The notes: generated from the sequence alone by a model not told the origin. A stretch of 64,000 nt of DNA from Alterinioella nitratireducens (GCF_013155465.1 NZ_JABJVX010000004.1:186001-250000); one strand, 5' to 3'; numbered from the stretch's first letter, positions 20,330 to 30,555 are shown. Numbers and translations are program-made.

Positions 20330-21181
20330 TCATCCTTGGCTATCGAGCGAGCGCAGCGCGGTGACGGCTGCCTCGAAATGCTGCGGGTGGGTGTCGATGG
20401 CATCCTGCAACAGGCCACGACCGATATCGATATCGCCGCGACGCACGGCGGCCAGCGCCATGGTGTGCAGCAGCTGCGCCCGTTCCACCTGCGTCACCTG
20501 CACCAGCGGCAGGGTGTACTGCCCGCGCGCGGCACGGGCCAGCACAAGGTTGTTCTTGGCGTGGAACAGGTCGGGGTCATAGGTCAGCGCCTCGGTGAAG
20601 AGGCGTTCGGCCCCTTCGTGATCGCCGCGCGTCAGCATCGAATAGCCCCAGTTGTTGAGCACGCCCGCGGGCTGCATCGTCAGCCCCACGGCGGTTTCAT
20701 AAAAACTGTCGGCGCGGTCCCATTCCTGGTCGCTGTCGGCGACCATCGCCTCCAGCCGGTAGCGTTCATAGGTCTCGAAGGTGGGCGGCACCAGGTCCAG
20801 CTGCTCTTCCGCCCCGCCCCAGTCATTGGTGCGGATCAGCGCATCGGCATAATCGACCCGGTCCTGGTCGGTGACCTCGTCGCTTGCCACCACGCGGGCC
20901 CAGGCGGCGGCCCCTTCGGTGTGCATTCGGGCGCGAATGAGGCTGGTGGCCAGACCGCGTTGCAGGTCGATCCGGTCGGGGTTTTCGGCGGCGGCACTGC
21001 GGAAATAGGTCACCGCCTCGGCCGGGTCCGCCGCCGACAACATGATGTCGTTGAGGTTGTTTTCGTCGATGACATTGAGATCCCCGATCGCGCGGTCCAC
21101 ATCCGCGGAACCCGATTGTTCGCAGCCTGCAAGCGCAAGCGCGACAGAGATCACTGCCGTGATTTTGATATATGGGCGCAT
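20330..21181 (-). CDS. Tad locus TPR lipoprotein, TadD-like (second copy)
   Basis: Starting at 21181 (MRPYIK), the 283-residue protein has lipobox LALAGC (Cys20). TPR-like repeats follow, including DPAEAVTYFRSAAAENP and NNWGYSMLTRGDHEGAERLF. TadD lipoproteins are needed for secretin assembly in Tad systems. Here two TadD-like lipoproteins lie in tandem. It ends 6 bases before tadV. Confidence 0.82.
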   Translation of the reverse strand: MRPYIKITAVISVALALAGCEQSGSADVDRAIGDLNVIDENNLNDIMLSAADPAEAVTYFRSAAAENPDRIDLQRGLATSLIRARMHTEGAAAWARVVASDEVTDQDRVDYADALIRTNDWGGAEEQLDLVPPTFETYERYRLEAMVADSDQEWDRADSFYETAVGLTMQPAGVLNNWGYSMLTRGDHEGAERLFTEALTYDPDLFHAKNNLVLARAARGQYTLPLVQVTQVERAQLLHTMALAAVRRGDIDIGRGLLQDAIDTHPQHFEAAVTALRSLDSQG

Positions 21182-21213
21182 TATCGGCCTCTCACTGCTC
21201 TCGTTTCCTTCGA

Positions 21214-21780
21214 TCATGGGGTCCGGAGGAGGAGGTATCGCCCGCCGCCTCGCCGCTCCAACTCGAAGCTGTTATTCGTATTTTCCTCAGTGTAGTCGGG
21301 AATTTCGGTTCGCGCGATAGCCAGCCGAAGATTTTCGCGGATCGAGTCGCTTTCGCCACTATCCAGCGCATAGGCATGGCGGAAGATGCGCCGCGCCTCG
21401 CCGTATTCGCCGCGTTCCATCAAGACCACGCCGAGGTTGTTCCAGGCGGGGACCGAGTCCGGGTCAAGCTCGACCGCCTCGCGCAGCTGGTCCTCGGCCT
21501 GGCCCAGGCGGCCCAGGCGCAGGTTGGCCGACCCGAGCGAGGACAGCGCCTGCGCCGTCATGCCGTTCTCACCGGCGGCGCGCATATAGGCGGTCAGCGC
21601 AAGCTGGTATTCGCCCGCATCCATCAGCCGGTGGCCGACGATCATCTGGTCGACGCCGCCGCGCTGGACCGCCATGCCGGGGGGCAGCGGGGGCCCCCCT
21701 TCCAACGGGTCAAGCCGCGCCGAATTCTCGCACGCGGCCAGACCGAACACGGCCATCACCAGGAATGTCTTGCCCCACAT
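21214..21780 (-). CDS. tadD: Tad pilus assembly TPR lipoprotein TadD
   Basis: The 188-residue lipoprotein has lipobox FGLAAC (Cys17) and TPR repeats (ALSSLGSANLRLGRLGQAED, then PAWNNLGVVLMERGEYGEA). It ends in an Arg/Gly tail. It sits directly after tadC, the canonical tadD position. TadD is thought to act as a pilotin-like assembly factor for the CpaC secretin. Confidence 0.88.
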   Translation of the reverse strand: MWGKTFLVMAVFGLAACENSARLDPLEGGPPLPPGMAVQRGGVDQMIVGHRLMDAGEYQLALTAYMRAAGENGMTAQALSSLGSANLRLGRLGQAEDQLREAVELDPDSVPAWNNLGVVLMERGEYGEARRIFRHAYALDSGESDSIRENLRLAIARTEIPDYTEENTNNSFELERRGGGRYLLLRTP

Positions 21781-21800
21781 CCAGTTTGCCCCTTCTTCTC

Positions 21801-22754
21801 CTATTGCCCGCCCAGGTTCTGGCTGATGCCGTAGACCGACGGACCGATCAGGATGATCAAGAGCGGCGGCACGCAGAACATCATCGTGGCCAGTGTCAGT
21901 TTCGTGGGCAGCTTGTTGGCCTTTTCCTCGGCCCGCATCACCCGCTTGTCGCGCATTTCCTCGGCATAGACCCGCAGCGCTTCGGCGATCGAGGTGCCGA
22001 AGGTGGCCGACTGGATCAGCACGGTGACGAAGCTGTTCACATCCTGCACGCCGCAGCGTTCGCCGAAGTCGCGCAGCACCTTGGTCTTGTCCTTGCCGGC
22101 CTTCATCTCATAGGCGACGATCTCGAACTCGTCGGCCAGCGATTCATAGGAGGACCGGATTTCCTTGGCGACGCGGATGATCGCCTGGTCCAGCGACTGG
22201 CCCGCCTCGACGCAGACCAGCATCAGGTCGAGCGCGTCGGGGAAGCCCGAGGTGATCTCCTCCTCGCGGGTCTGTACCCGGCGCTGGACCCAGTATTTGG
22301 GCAGGTAATAACCGACCGCACCGGGGATCAGCACGCTGAGGATGCTTTTCTGCGTCGTCATCTCGCCCGCGATGAAGGTGTAGATCACGCCGAGCGCCAG
22401 AAAGCCCATGCCAAGCGCGAATTGCGCGAAATGGAAGGTCTGCACCGCCCCCTTGGAGCGATAGCCGGCCCGGATCAGCATCAGCTGGACGGCGCCGTAT
22501 TCCTCCTGGTTCTGCGGCTCCAGGAACTGCTTGAACTTGTCCAGTTTCTCATTCTTGCCGCCGACGCGCAGGCCCTTGGGAACGCCTGCATGGCGATCGT
22601 TCTGCGACTCCTTCAGCTTGGACAGCGGATCCTTCTTCTGGAACAGGATCGCGGGCACCGCCAGCAGGACCAGCAGAAGGCCAAGCCCGCCGACCACGAA
22701 GAGGGGGCCGAGGGGGCCGAGGAGATCGGTGATATATGTGTTGATCGCGTCCAT
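21801..22754 (-). CDS. tadC: Tad inner-membrane platform protein TadC
   Basis: The 317-residue T2SF-type protein has a large cytoplasmic region around residues 100-230, including the characteristic FPDALDLMLVCVEAGQSLDQAI, flanked by hydrophobic helices at both ends. With TadB it forms the inner-membrane platform turned by TadA. It lies 12 bases after tadB. Confidence 0.95.
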   Translation of the reverse strand: MDAINTYITDLLGPLGPLFVVGGLGLLLVLLAVPAILFQKKDPLSKLKESQNDRHAGVPKGLRVGGKNEKLDKFKQFLEPQNQEEYGAVQLMLIRAGYRSKGAVQTFHFAQFALGMGFLALGVIYTFIAGEMTTQKSILSVLIPGAVGYYLPKYWVQRRVQTREEEITSGFPDALDLMLVCVEAGQSLDQAIIRVAKEIRSSYESLADEFEIVAYEMKAGKDKTKVLRDFGERCGVQDVNSFVTVLIQSATFGTSIAEALRVYAEEMRDKRVMRAEEKANKLPTKLTLATMMFCVPPLLIILIGPSVYGISQNLGGQ

Positions 22755-22766
22755 ACTGGTTGCTCC

Positions 22767-23735
22767 TCAGACCTTGATATTGACCATCATGCGCATGACG
22801 ATGACGTTGACACCCAACATGACGGCAACGACGGCGGCGGCCGGAATGAAGGCGGCACTTTCCATGACGTCATCGTAATAGTCGGGCTGCATCACGTTGA
22901 TGCCGACCAGCGCCAGCAGCGGAAAGATCGACAGGAACATGCCCGACCACTTGGCCTCGGCGGTGATCGCCTTGACCTTGCGAAAGAGCTTGAACCGCGA
23001 GCGGATCACGGCGGCGAGGCCGGACAGGATCTCGGCCAGGTTGCCGCCCGATTTCTGCTGGATGCCCACGGCAACCGCCAGAAAGCGCAGATCCTGCAGG
23101 TCCAGCCGTTCGGCCATGGCCTCGATCGCCTCGGAGATGTCGCGGCCATAGGCGGCCTCGTCCGCGATGATGCCGAGTTCCGAGCCGAGCGGATCCTGAA
23201 CCTCCTTGGCCACGGTGTTGATGGCCGAGATGAAGGGGTGGCCGACGCGCAGGGACCGCACCATCAGTTCAACCGCGTCGGGCAGTTGTTCCTCGATCAT
23301 GCCGATGCGCTTCTTGGCCTTGGAGTTGACCCAGTAATAGACCCCGCCGACCCCCATGATGACCGAGACCAGGAGCCTGATCGGCAGCGACGCACCCGTC
23401 GCGGTGGTCAGCATTACAAAGGCGGCGACCGTCAGCCCGGCCATGACCAGCAAGAGTTGCGGCGGCGTGAAGGCGATATTGGCCTTCTGCGCCTTGGACG
23501 CGATCAGGGTATAGAGCGGGATCGTCTTCGACCCGGTATGCTGGTCCAGTTCCTTGCGCAGCTTGGCCAGCACATCCTCGCGGTTGCCGCCCTTGTTGAT
23601 CAGGTCCAGGCGCCGGTTGACGCGGGAATTGAGGCTGATCGACTTGCCGAAGACCATAAGGTAGACGCCTTCGACCAGCATGATGACGCCGATGAAGATG
23701 CCGATATAGATAAGCGGTTCGATGGAGAGGTTCAT
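22767..23735 (-). CDS. tadB: Tad inner-membrane platform protein TadB
   Basis: The 322-residue T2SF-domain protein has an N-terminal helix (PLIYIGIFIGVIML), a cytoplasmic domain with LPDAVELMVRSLRVGHPF, and C-terminal helices. It partners TadC. It starts 5 bases after the tadA stop, so the two are likely coupled. Confidence 0.95.
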   Translation of the reverse strand: MNLSIEPLIYIGIFIGVIMLVEGVYLMVFGKSISLNSRVNRRLDLINKGGNREDVLAKLRKELDQHTGSKTIPLYTLIASKAQKANIAFTPPQLLLVMAGLTVAAFVMLTTATGASLPIRLLVSVIMGVGGVYYWVNSKAKKRIGMIEEQLPDAVELMVRSLRVGHPFISAINTVAKEVQDPLGSELGIIADEAAYGRDISEAIEAMAERLDLQDLRFLAVAVGIQQKSGGNLAEILSGLAAVIRSRFKLFRKVKAITAEAKWSGMFLSIFPLLALVGINVMQPDYYDDVMESAAFIPAAAVVAVMLGVNVIVMRMMVNIKV

Positions 23736-23740
23736 GGGCG

Positions 23741-25198
23741 TCAGTCCCCGGCGGGTTCATAGATGGAGGTCGGCAGGTCATAGCCCCATTGGCGGAACCT
23801 GTCGGAATAATGGCTGCGCACACCGCAGGCGGTAAAGCGGCCGATGATCTTGCCATCGGGTTGCAGGCCGAGGCGCTCGTAGCGGAAGATCTCCTGCATC
23901 GAGATCACGTCGCCCTCCATCCCCGTCACTTCGGTGATCGAGACCATGCGGCGTGAGCCGTCCTGCAGGCGGCTGGCCTGCACGATCAGGTTCACGGCCG
24001 AGGCGATCTGGCTGCGCACCGCTTTCAGCGGCATTTCGATGCCCGCCATGGCGATCATGTTCTCCAGGCGGCTGACTCCGTCGCGGGCGCTGTTGGCGTG
24101 GATCGTGGTCATCGAGCCGTCATGGCCGGTATTCATGGCCTGGAGCATGTCGATCACTTCCTCGCCGCGCGTCTCGCCGACGATGATCCGGTCGGGCCGC
24201 ATCCGCAGGGCGTTGCGCAGGCAGTCGCGCTGCGTGACCGCGCCCTTGCCTTCCACGTTCGGCGGGCGGCTTTCCATCCGGCCCACATGTTCCTGCTGCA
24301 ATTGCAGTTCCGCCGTATCCTCGATCGTCAGGATGCGCTCGGAATTGTCGATGAAACTGGACAGCGCGTTGAGCGTGGTCGTCTTGCCCGACCCCGTGCC
24401 GCCCGAGACGACGACATTCAGGCGGCAGGCGACGGCGGCTTGCAGATAGGCGGCCATTTCCTCGTTGAAGGCGCCGAACTGCACCAGGTCGTCGATCTGC
24501 AGCTTGTCCTTCTTGAATTTACGAATGGAGACGAGGCTGCCATCGACGCCCACGGGCGGCACCATCGCGTTGAAGCGCGAGCCGTCCTTCAGGCGCGCAT
24601 CGACATAAGGGTTCGATTCGTCGACCCGGCGGCCCACGGCGGACACGATCTTGTCGATGATGCGCAGAAGGTGGCGTTCATCCTTGAAATGGATACTGGA
24701 TTTTTCCAGCTTGCCGGCGCGTTCGATGAAGATGTTGTAGGGGCCGTTGATCAGGATGTCGTTGACCGTGTCGTCCTTGAGCAGCGGCTCCAACGGACCG
24801 AGCCCCGTGACCTCGTCAAAAAGCTCGGTCTGCAACGTGGTGCGATCCTCACGGTTCAGCACCGCGCCCATATCGGCCAGCTCGTCATTGGTGATCGAGA
24901 TGATCTCGGCGCGCAGCTCGCTTTCCTTGGCGGTTTCCAGCGCCGAGAGGTTGAGATTGTCCAGAAGACGCGAATGCATCTCGGTCTTGATCTCGTCCAG
25001 GCGCTGGCGGCGCTTGGCTTCCTTGTCCAGCGCGACAGGTTCCGCCGGGGCCACATCCGATTTCTTCGGCGGCTTGCGCAGCGTGGTCTTGGGCTTGACC
25101 TCGGCCTCGGCGGATCTGGCCGGGGCAGGGGGGGCGTCGGTCATCAATGCGGGGTGGATGGGCGTCGCATTGCCGGATTTCTTGTAGCGCGAAAACAT
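23741..25198 (-). CDS. tadA: Tad pilus assembly ATPase TadA/CpaF
   Basis: The 485-residue secretion ATPase has Walker A GGTGSGKT (266-273, Lys272), an Asp box LTIEDTAEL and the [11 protein letters not shown] stretch, and [23 protein letters not shown] as the Walker B and His-box region. The N-terminal roughly 100 residues are a basic linker. It powers extension of the Flp pilus from the cytoplasmic face. It sits between cpaE and tadB with short gaps. Confidence 0.96.
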   Translation of the reverse strand: MFSRYKKSGNATPIHPALMTDAPPAPARSAEAEVKPKTTLRKPPKKSDVAPAEPVALDKEAKRRQRLDEIKTEMHSRLLDNLNLSALETAKESELRAEIISITNDELADMGAVLNREDRTTLQTELFDEVTGLGPLEPLLKDDTVNDILINGPYNIFIERAGKLEKSSIHFKDERHLLRIIDKIVSAVGRRVDESNPYVDARLKDGSRFNAMVPPVGVDGSLVSIRKFKKDKLQIDDLVQFGAFNEEMAAYLQAAVACRLNVVVSGGTGSGKTTTLNALSSFIDNSERILTIEDTAELQLQQEHVGRMESRPPNVEGKGAVTQRDCLRNALRMRPDRIIVGETRGEEVIDMLQAMNTGHDGSMTTIHANSARDGVSRLENMIAMAGIEMPLKAVRSQIASAVNLIVQASRLQDGSRRMVSITEVTGMEGDVISMQEIFRYERLGLQPDGKIIGRFTACGVRSHYSDRFRQWGYDLPTSIYEPAGD

Positions 25199-25210
25199 CC
25201 TAGGCGTCCT

Positions 25211-26470
25211 CTATCTGGCGACCGCTTGGACCGCGATGGCCTCATGCAGGGTCTTGGCAAGCTTCAGGATTTCCTTGCGCAGCGGGTTCTTGCGGGCCAT
25301 GTCGGCCAGTGGCACGCCATGGTCGCAGGCCTGGCTGACCTGCTTGGTGCCGTCGGGAAGCTGTGTCTTGAGCTCGATATCCAGGCTTTCGGCCAGGCGC
25401 TTGACGCGGCCCTTGCCGGACAGGTCCAGGTTGCGGGGCGCGCGATTCAGCACGTAGTGCAACTTGTCTGTTGGCAGGCCCTCGGCCTGAAGCGCCTTGA
25501 TGAAGCGCATCGTGTTCTGCGCCGACCGCATGTCCAGTTCCAGCGTGGCGAAATAAACATCGGCCTCGTTCATCACGGTCTCGGACCAGCCCACGATGGT
25601 CGAGGGCATATCGACGACGACCACATCGAAGGTCTCGCGCGCCAGTCGCAAGAGCGCCTTGACCTCTTCCTGGCCGATGATGTCCAGCGGCAGGATATCC
25701 GAGGGCGCGGTGAAGACCGACAAACGCTGGTTGAAGCTGAGCAGCGCCTGCTTGAACGCATCCACATCCATGGTCTGCGCGTCCGAGAGCACCTCGTAGA
25801 TCACCTCGCGGCGCGGCAGGTCCAGATAGGTCGAGGTCGAGCCGAATTGCAGGTCCAGGTCCAGAAGGCAGACCGAGGGCGACAGTTTCTTGTCGATATT
25901 GGCCAGTTCCCAGGCCAGGTTGACGGCCAGCGTCGTGGCCCCGGTGCCGCCTGCCATGCTTTGCACGGCGAAAAGGACGTGATCCTTGATATCGGTCGTG
26001 GTGGGCTGGATCGACTCTGCCCCCTCGCTCACGTGATCGCCGATCTCGGCGGGGGCGGGGGTGTTGCTGCGGATGCGGGCCAGCGAATCGTGAAAGGCGC
26101 GCTCGGGCAGGGGGTAGGGCACGAAATCGTCGGTGCCCGATTGCAGCAGCTTGTGAAGTGCCGCCGGGCTGACATCCTCGGCGATCAGCATCACCTTGAT
26201 ATCCTTGGATTTCGCAAGCCGGATGATGGAGCAGACAAGCTCGATCTCGGGCTCGTCCTCGTCGTCGATGGCAATCGCCACGAACTCCAGGGTTTCGGCA
26301 TCGGGCTGGTTCAGGAAGGTCTGTGCCTCAAGAAAGCTCAGGTCGCCCCATGCTTCGCCCAGTTCCGCCTCGATGTCGTCGATCAGCAGGTCAAAGATCT
26401 GCACGTCTCGCGCAATTGTACATGCAACGATTGGTGCTGGATTAGATTGTAACGCCAAGCCTCCGCTCAT
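25211..26470 (-). CDS. cpaE: Tad pilus localisation ATPase-like protein CpaE/TadZ
   Basis: The 419-residue protein has an N-terminal receiver-like domain (to about 130) and a MinD/ParA-like ATPase domain. The P-loop region reads AVQSMAGGTGATTLAVNLA, which lacks the signature Lys of KGGxGKT; atypical P-loops are known in TadZ/CpaE. It positions the pilus machine at the pole. A 219-base spacer separates it from the OmpA-like gene upstream. Confidence 0.9.
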   Translation of the reverse strand: MSGGLALQSNPAPIVACTIARDVQIFDLLIDDIEAELGEAWGDLSFLEAQTFLNQPDAETLEFVAIAIDDEDEPEIELVCSIIRLAKSKDIKVMLIAEDVSPAALHKLLQSGTDDFVPYPLPERAFHDSLARIRSNTPAPAEIGDHVSEGAESIQPTTTDIKDHVLFAVQSMAGGTGATTLAVNLAWELANIDKKLSPSVCLLDLDLQFGSTSTYLDLPRREVIYEVLSDAQTMDVDAFKQALLSFNQRLSVFTAPSDILPLDIIGQEEVKALLRLARETFDVVVVDMPSTIVGWSETVMNEADVYFATLELDMRSAQNTMRFIKALQAEGLPTDKLHYVLNRAPRNLDLSGKGRVKRLAESLDIELKTQLPDGTKQVSQACDHGVPLADMARKNPLRKEILKLAKTLHEAIAVQAVAR

Positions 26471-26689
26471 CCTCAGTACCCCGGTTCGCCCGGCTTGTCG
26501 CCGGATCGGTTGTCATATCGGTCCGGGCAGATAGCCCAAGGAACCGGGAGGACCATGTTCGGGGATATGCTCGATCAGAACCCGGGTCTGGTGCCTCCGC
26601 TCCGATACTTGCCCGTTAACTTGGGCGAGATTGCGACCAAAAAGCCGAAATACTGGGGTATTGTTCCCGATTTTCGGCAGTTTGGCCGG

Positions 26690-27304
26690 TTATTCCCCGC
26701 TCCCGCCCGAGGCGACATAGGTGCGGTAAACAATATCGGCATAGCGCCCGTCCAGGACCATCGGATGATCCTGCATGAAGCCCGACACCTCGGTCACGGT
26801 GCGCCGGTTGCGCATTTCCGGGTTCGGCGTGGCGACCAGCGGCTGCGTCTCGCCGAAGGAAACCAGCGCATCCAGGCGGTGGCGATCGACGCCTTGCGCG
26901 ATCATGTAGTTGACGGCGGCCTGCGCGCGGCGGCGTCCCAGACGCAGGTTATAGGCGTCGGTGCCGACAAGGTCGGTATGGCCGTAGACGCTGAACCGAA
27001 CCTCGGGGAAGGCATTGATCCAGCGCGCCTGTTGCCGCAGCACGGCCTGTGCCTGCGGGCTCAGCTGCGCCGAGTTGAAGGCGAAGTTGATCGTGGTCGG
27101 CACTTCCGCGGCAAAGCGTTGCGCCAGTTGTTCGTAATAGTCGCGCTGGCCGGTCATCACCAGGATGTTGTTCATCGTCGGGTCGCCAAAGCGGCCCTCA
27201 TCCAGGGAATGCCCGGCTTCGCGGACCCCGCCGATGGTTTCACAGCCCGCGACGGCAAGGACCGAGAGGCCCGCGACAAGTGCGATCGGGAATCGAATGG
27301 TCAT
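26690..27304 (-). CDS. OmpA-domain lipoprotein of the Tad locus
   Basis: The 204-residue protein has lipobox LAVAGC (Cys21). Its C-terminal OmpA-like peptidoglycan-binding domain includes FSVYGHTDLVGTDAYNLRLG near residues 101-120. It lies 4 bases after cpaC in the slot often held by rcpB, and likely ties the secretin channel to peptidoglycan. The stop lies 219 bases before cpaE. Confidence 0.85.
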   Translation of the reverse strand: MTIRFPIALVAGLSVLAVAGCETIGGVREAGHSLDEGRFGDPTMNNILVMTGQRDYYEQLAQRFAAEVPTTINFAFNSAQLSPQAQAVLRQQARWINAFPEVRFSVYGHTDLVGTDAYNLRLGRRRAQAAVNYMIAQGVDRHRLDALVSFGETQPLVATPNPEMRNRRTVTEVSGFMQDHPMVLDGRYADIVYRTYVASGGSGE

Positions 27305-27308
27305 GTCC

Positions 27309-28682
27309 TTACTCCATCACATAGCCGTAGGAACCGCTGAAATCCTGCTGCGCGACATCGCCGGCGGCGCTGCCTGCGGCGGGCCGCCCGGCGGTCTGTC
27401 CAAAGAGGAACAGCTCGTTTTCCGTAGGGATGCGCACGCGATCGGTGGGCAGGGCCAGCGCCTCGCCCCGTGTCGGCGACACCAGGTGGGCGGTGACGAT
27501 GATGACCAGTTCCGATTGCTCGCGCTGGTAATTGGTGCTGCGGAAGAGCGCACCCAGAACCGGGATGTCGCCAAGCCAGGGCACCTGGCCGATGCTGTCG
27601 CGGAAATCGTCCTGCAAGAGCCCTGCGATGACGAAGCTTTCCCCGTCACGCATTTCCACAGTGGTCGAGGCGGTTCGGGTGCGCAGGCCGGGGACGCCCT
27701 CAACCCGAAGAGCCGGATCAGCGTCGATTGCCGAAACTTCAGCAGCCAAGTTCAGGTTGATGATCTCATCGCTGAGCACGGTCGGGGTGAATGCCAAGTT
27801 GATGCCAAAAGGACGAAACTCGATCGACACGCCGTCGTCGGAGCGAACAGGAACAGCAAACTCACCGCCCGCATTAAACGACGCGGTTGCGCCGGATAAC
27901 GCACTCAAGTTCGGTTCGGCCAGGGTGCGCACCATGCCGTTGCTTTCCAGCGCTTCGAGCAAGACGGCGAATTGCGCAGATCCGGACCCAAAAGTGACAC
28001 CAAGAGCGCCGTTTGCATCACCAGACGGGCTTGGGGATGGCGGGAACGCAGCCGCTGCGTTGCCTGTGCCAAGTTGAAAATCGCCCACAGTTGCCCCGAA
28101 GCTCGCGTTCAATTCTCGCCGTACGGTACGCGACATCTCCGCGAAGCGGACCCGCAACATCACCTGCTGCGTGCCGCCGACGACCATCAGGTTCGACACC
28201 CGGTCCGGCGCGTAGCGTTGCGCCAGTTCAAGCGCGCGATCCAGGATCTGCCCCGAGGAGACGGTGCCGGACAGGACAATGCCGTCATTGGCGCTGCGCA
28301 CCTCGATGGCCTCGCTTGGCAGGATCTCCCGCAGGCGTTCGCGGAATTCGGCCAGGTCGGGGATGACCTGAACCTCGACATTGGCGATCAGCCCGCCATC
28401 GACACCCAGAAGCGTCATCGTCGTGCGGCCGGGCGCGCGCCCGAGGACGTAGATGGTACGCTCGGACAGGGTCGCGATATCCGCGATCTGCGGGTTGGCG
28501 ACGGACAGCTCGGCGAAGAGAGCCTCGCTCTCGACCACCACGGCGCGGTTCATGGGCACGCGCAACGTGGTCGATGTCGCGCCTTCCAGCACGCGCAGGA
28601 CCTGGGCCGTCGAGGGAAGGGGGGTTGTGACGATCACTGCACAGCCCAGGAGGACCGCGCAGATATGGCGTATAATGCTCAT
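27309..28682 (-). CDS. cpaC: Tad outer-membrane secretin CpaC/RcpA
   Basis: The start at 28682 (MSIIRHICAVLL) gives a 457-residue exported protein with a signal peptide, pilus-assembly and BON-like N-terminal domains, and a C-terminal type II/III secretin domain (VEMRDGESFVIAGLLQDDF, GDIPVLGALFR). It forms the outer-membrane pore for the Flp pilus. Bases about 27700-28140, encoding the middle of the protein, are visibly AT-richer and less biased in third positions than either side, suggesting allelic replacement. Confidence 0.93.
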   Translation of the reverse strand: MSIIRHICAVLLGCAVIVTTPLPSTAQVLRVLEGATSTTLRVPMNRAVVVESEALFAELSVANPQIADIATLSERTIYVLGRAPGRTTMTLLGVDGGLIANVEVQVIPDLAEFRERLREILPSEAIEVRSANDGIVLSGTVSSGQILDRALELAQRYAPDRVSNLMVVGGTQQVMLRVRFAEMSRTVRRELNASFGATVGDFQLGTGNAAAAFPPSPSPSGDANGALGVTFGSGSAQFAVLLEALESNGMVRTLAEPNLSALSGATASFNAGGEFAVPVRSDDGVSIEFRPFGINLAFTPTVLSDEIINLNLAAEVSAIDADPALRVEGVPGLRTRTASTTVEMRDGESFVIAGLLQDDFRDSIGQVPWLGDIPVLGALFRSTNYQREQSELVIIVTAHLVSPTRGEALALPTDRVRIPTENELFLFGQTAGRPAAGSAAGDVAQQDFSGSYGYVME

Positions 28683-28841
28683 TGTGATCCTGCCTCTCTG
28701 ATCACGGATTTGGGAGGGTTCTTTTGACCCGATTGTGCGCACCATGCCCCAATTTGCAATAATGCGCAAGAATCAGCATCTTGTGGGGTGAGTTTCATGT
28801 GATTTGAAAAGCACGCAACCGCAAGTTCAGCAGTGGAACGC

Positions 28842-28871
28842 AAACGGCCCCCAATATTGTGGAGGCCGTTT
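28842..28871. terminator. Hairpin between cpaB and cpaC
   Basis: The 8-bp stem aaacggcc / ggccgttt encloses 14 bases. It lies 16 bases past the cpaB stop. The plus strand continues with T's; the minus-strand T run is short. It probably separates the cpaB transcript from cpaC, which would then use a promoter in 28683-28841. Confidence 0.5.
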
Positions 28872-28887
28872 TGTCATTTGTTTCCGG

Positions 28888-29706
28888 TTAGTTGGTGCAA
28901 GGCACCTGCGTGACGATCACTTCGGCTCCGCGCCGGTTGCGCACGGTGCAGATCTCGGGCCCTTCGGCTTCCACGGCCTGGGCGATACCCAGAAGCGCGT
29001 CCTGATCGACCTCGATGGTCTCGCTTTCGCTGTCGTCGCGCACACCGACCAGCGACAGGCTGAGCGCGCCGGTGGACTGCGCCTGTGCCAGCGCCGCGAT
29101 CTGATGGGCGGGTGCGGCGATGGTGATGGTACGGGCCACGGTCGGGTTGCGCCGGTCCTGATCCGAGATCTGGTCGATCGCGATGATCGGAACCGAGGCC
29201 TGGATCAGACGGGTCACGTTTTCCCCGCGTGCATTGCCGGACCAGTAGACATCGACCCGGTCGCCGGGCCGGATGAAACCCGACACGCCGGTGGCGACAT
29301 CGACGCGCAGCGCAAAGGCGCGCATCCCGCGTTCCAGCCGCGAGGCGACGCCGGCATCCGCACCGGGGGCCGAGACCTTGGTGATCAGCACCGGTTCATT
29401 GCGTTCCATCACGCGCAGAACGGTGCGCAGGTCCTCGCCTTCGGGAAACAGCTCCTCGGCGCTGGTGAAGGCCCCGAAAGGGACACTTGCCTCGGGCCAT
29501 TCGATGGCCTCGACATCCGCCGGTCTGATCTGTTCGCCATAGCGCATCTCGCGGTTGACGACATAGACGGATGTGGTCGGAACGATGGCATCGCGCTGCG
29601 AGGCCAGTGCATCCTGGTATTGCGTGAACCGGTCCTTTGCCACGTAAACGGCAAATCCCGCGAGGCCAACGCCTATGATGAGGACGAGTCCGAAAATTAC
29701 GCGCAT
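28888..29706 (-). CDS. cpaB: Flp pilus assembly protein CpaB/RcpC
   Basis: The 272-residue protein has an N-terminal membrane anchor (FGLVLIIGVGLAGFAVYVA) and a SAF-type domain (REMRYGEQIRPADVEAIEWPE), the standard CpaB layout. A C-terminal RcpC-like region follows. It acts in the periplasm near the secretin. It stands between the pilin genes and cpaC. Confidence 0.93.
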   Translation of the reverse strand: MRVIFGLVLIIGVGLAGFAVYVAKDRFTQYQDALASQRDAIVPTTSVYVVNREMRYGEQIRPADVEAIEWPEASVPFGAFTSAEELFPEGEDLRTVLRVMERNEPVLITKVSAPGADAGVASRLERGMRAFALRVDVATGVSGFIRPGDRVDVYWSGNARGENVTRLIQASVPIIAIDQISDQDRRNPTVARTITIAAPAHQIAALAQAQSTGALSLSLVGVRDDSESETIEVDQDALLGIAQAVEAEGPEICTVRNRRGAEVIVTQVPCTN

Positions 29707-29930
29707 GTCACGAGCCCCTTATATAGTGCCTGTCATCAGGCCGGATCGGTCCCGGCCGGTTTCGTTCCGCGCCAATCTGTCAAAGGATTGGGGCGAAAGA
29801 ATGGTCGGCGCGGGACGTTTGATCGGCAGTTTTGGTTCGGCGCGCAACCGCGAGGCGGGCGGCGCGCCGAACATGCGAGTGGATTGGCCGGGCCGCTCAT
29901 GCGGGGCCAGGTCAGGCGGATGTGGCAACC

Positions 29931-30128
29931 TCAGTCCGAAAAGGCGTCGGTGATGTGGTCTGCTTCCAGCTGGCTGTTGATATCGCCCGAAAGATCCTCG
30001 AGCCCGCCCGAGACGACCGACATCACGGCCAGGCCAAGGCCCACCAGCGCGGCGGTCAGCACGACCCAGTCGACGGTCACGGCGCCGGATTCGTCGGCAA
30101 GGAAATTGGGAAGAGATTTGAAAGACAT
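29931..30128 (-). CDS. flp: Flp-type pilin 1
   Basis: The 65-residue prepilin has a short leader ending DESG, cleavage expected before AVTVDWV, and a hydrophobic helix ([18 protein letters not shown]), then a short acidic tail ending TDAFSD. The usual Flp E5-Y6 pair is D-W here. It is the pilin gene nearest cpaB. Confidence 0.92.
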   Translation of the reverse strand: MSFKSLPNFLADESGAVTVDWVVLTAALVGLGLAVMSVVSGGLEDLSGDINSQLEADHITDAFSD

Positions 30129-30357
30129 GGGGTTTGCTCCTGCGTTTGTCTTGGAAAGACCGCCACGCGGATATCGCGGGGGCCGGAGCGCATTCTGTCG
30201 CCTGCACCTTGTAGGGCCCGCTCAATTGGCCCGCAGGAGGGGGCAGAAAAAAGGCAGAGCGGGGACCGGGCGGTGCAAAACCGCGAGAGTTTGACTCAAT
30301 TCCCCCCGGACTCCGGTGCAGGATCCGGAGCGGGGGGGGAACGAGACCCGTCGGGGA

Positions 30358-30555
30358 TCAGTCGAAGCCGGTGCTGATGTGGTCACGCTCCAGCTGTGTC
30401 CGGATTTCATTGGACAGGTTCGACAGACCCGCGCCGACCGTGTTGGTTACGGCAAGCCCCAGGCCGACAAGAGCGGCGGTCAGGACAACCCAGTCGACGG
30501 TGACAGCACCGGATTCCGACAAGGCAAACGACTTCAGGCGAGCGGCAGCACGCAT
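30358..30555 (-). CDS. flp: Flp-type pilin 2
   Basis: The 65-residue prepilin has leader ALSESG, then [20 protein letters not shown] and a diverged tail (TNTVGAGLSNLSNEIRTQ). It shares the core with the other three pilins, but its C-terminus differs most. A strong GC-rich hairpin (about 30300-30340) follows its stop without a T tract. Confidence 0.92.
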   Translation of the reverse strand: MRAAARLKSFALSESGAVTVDWVVLTAALVGLGLAVTNTVGAGLSNLSNEIRTQLERDHISTGFD

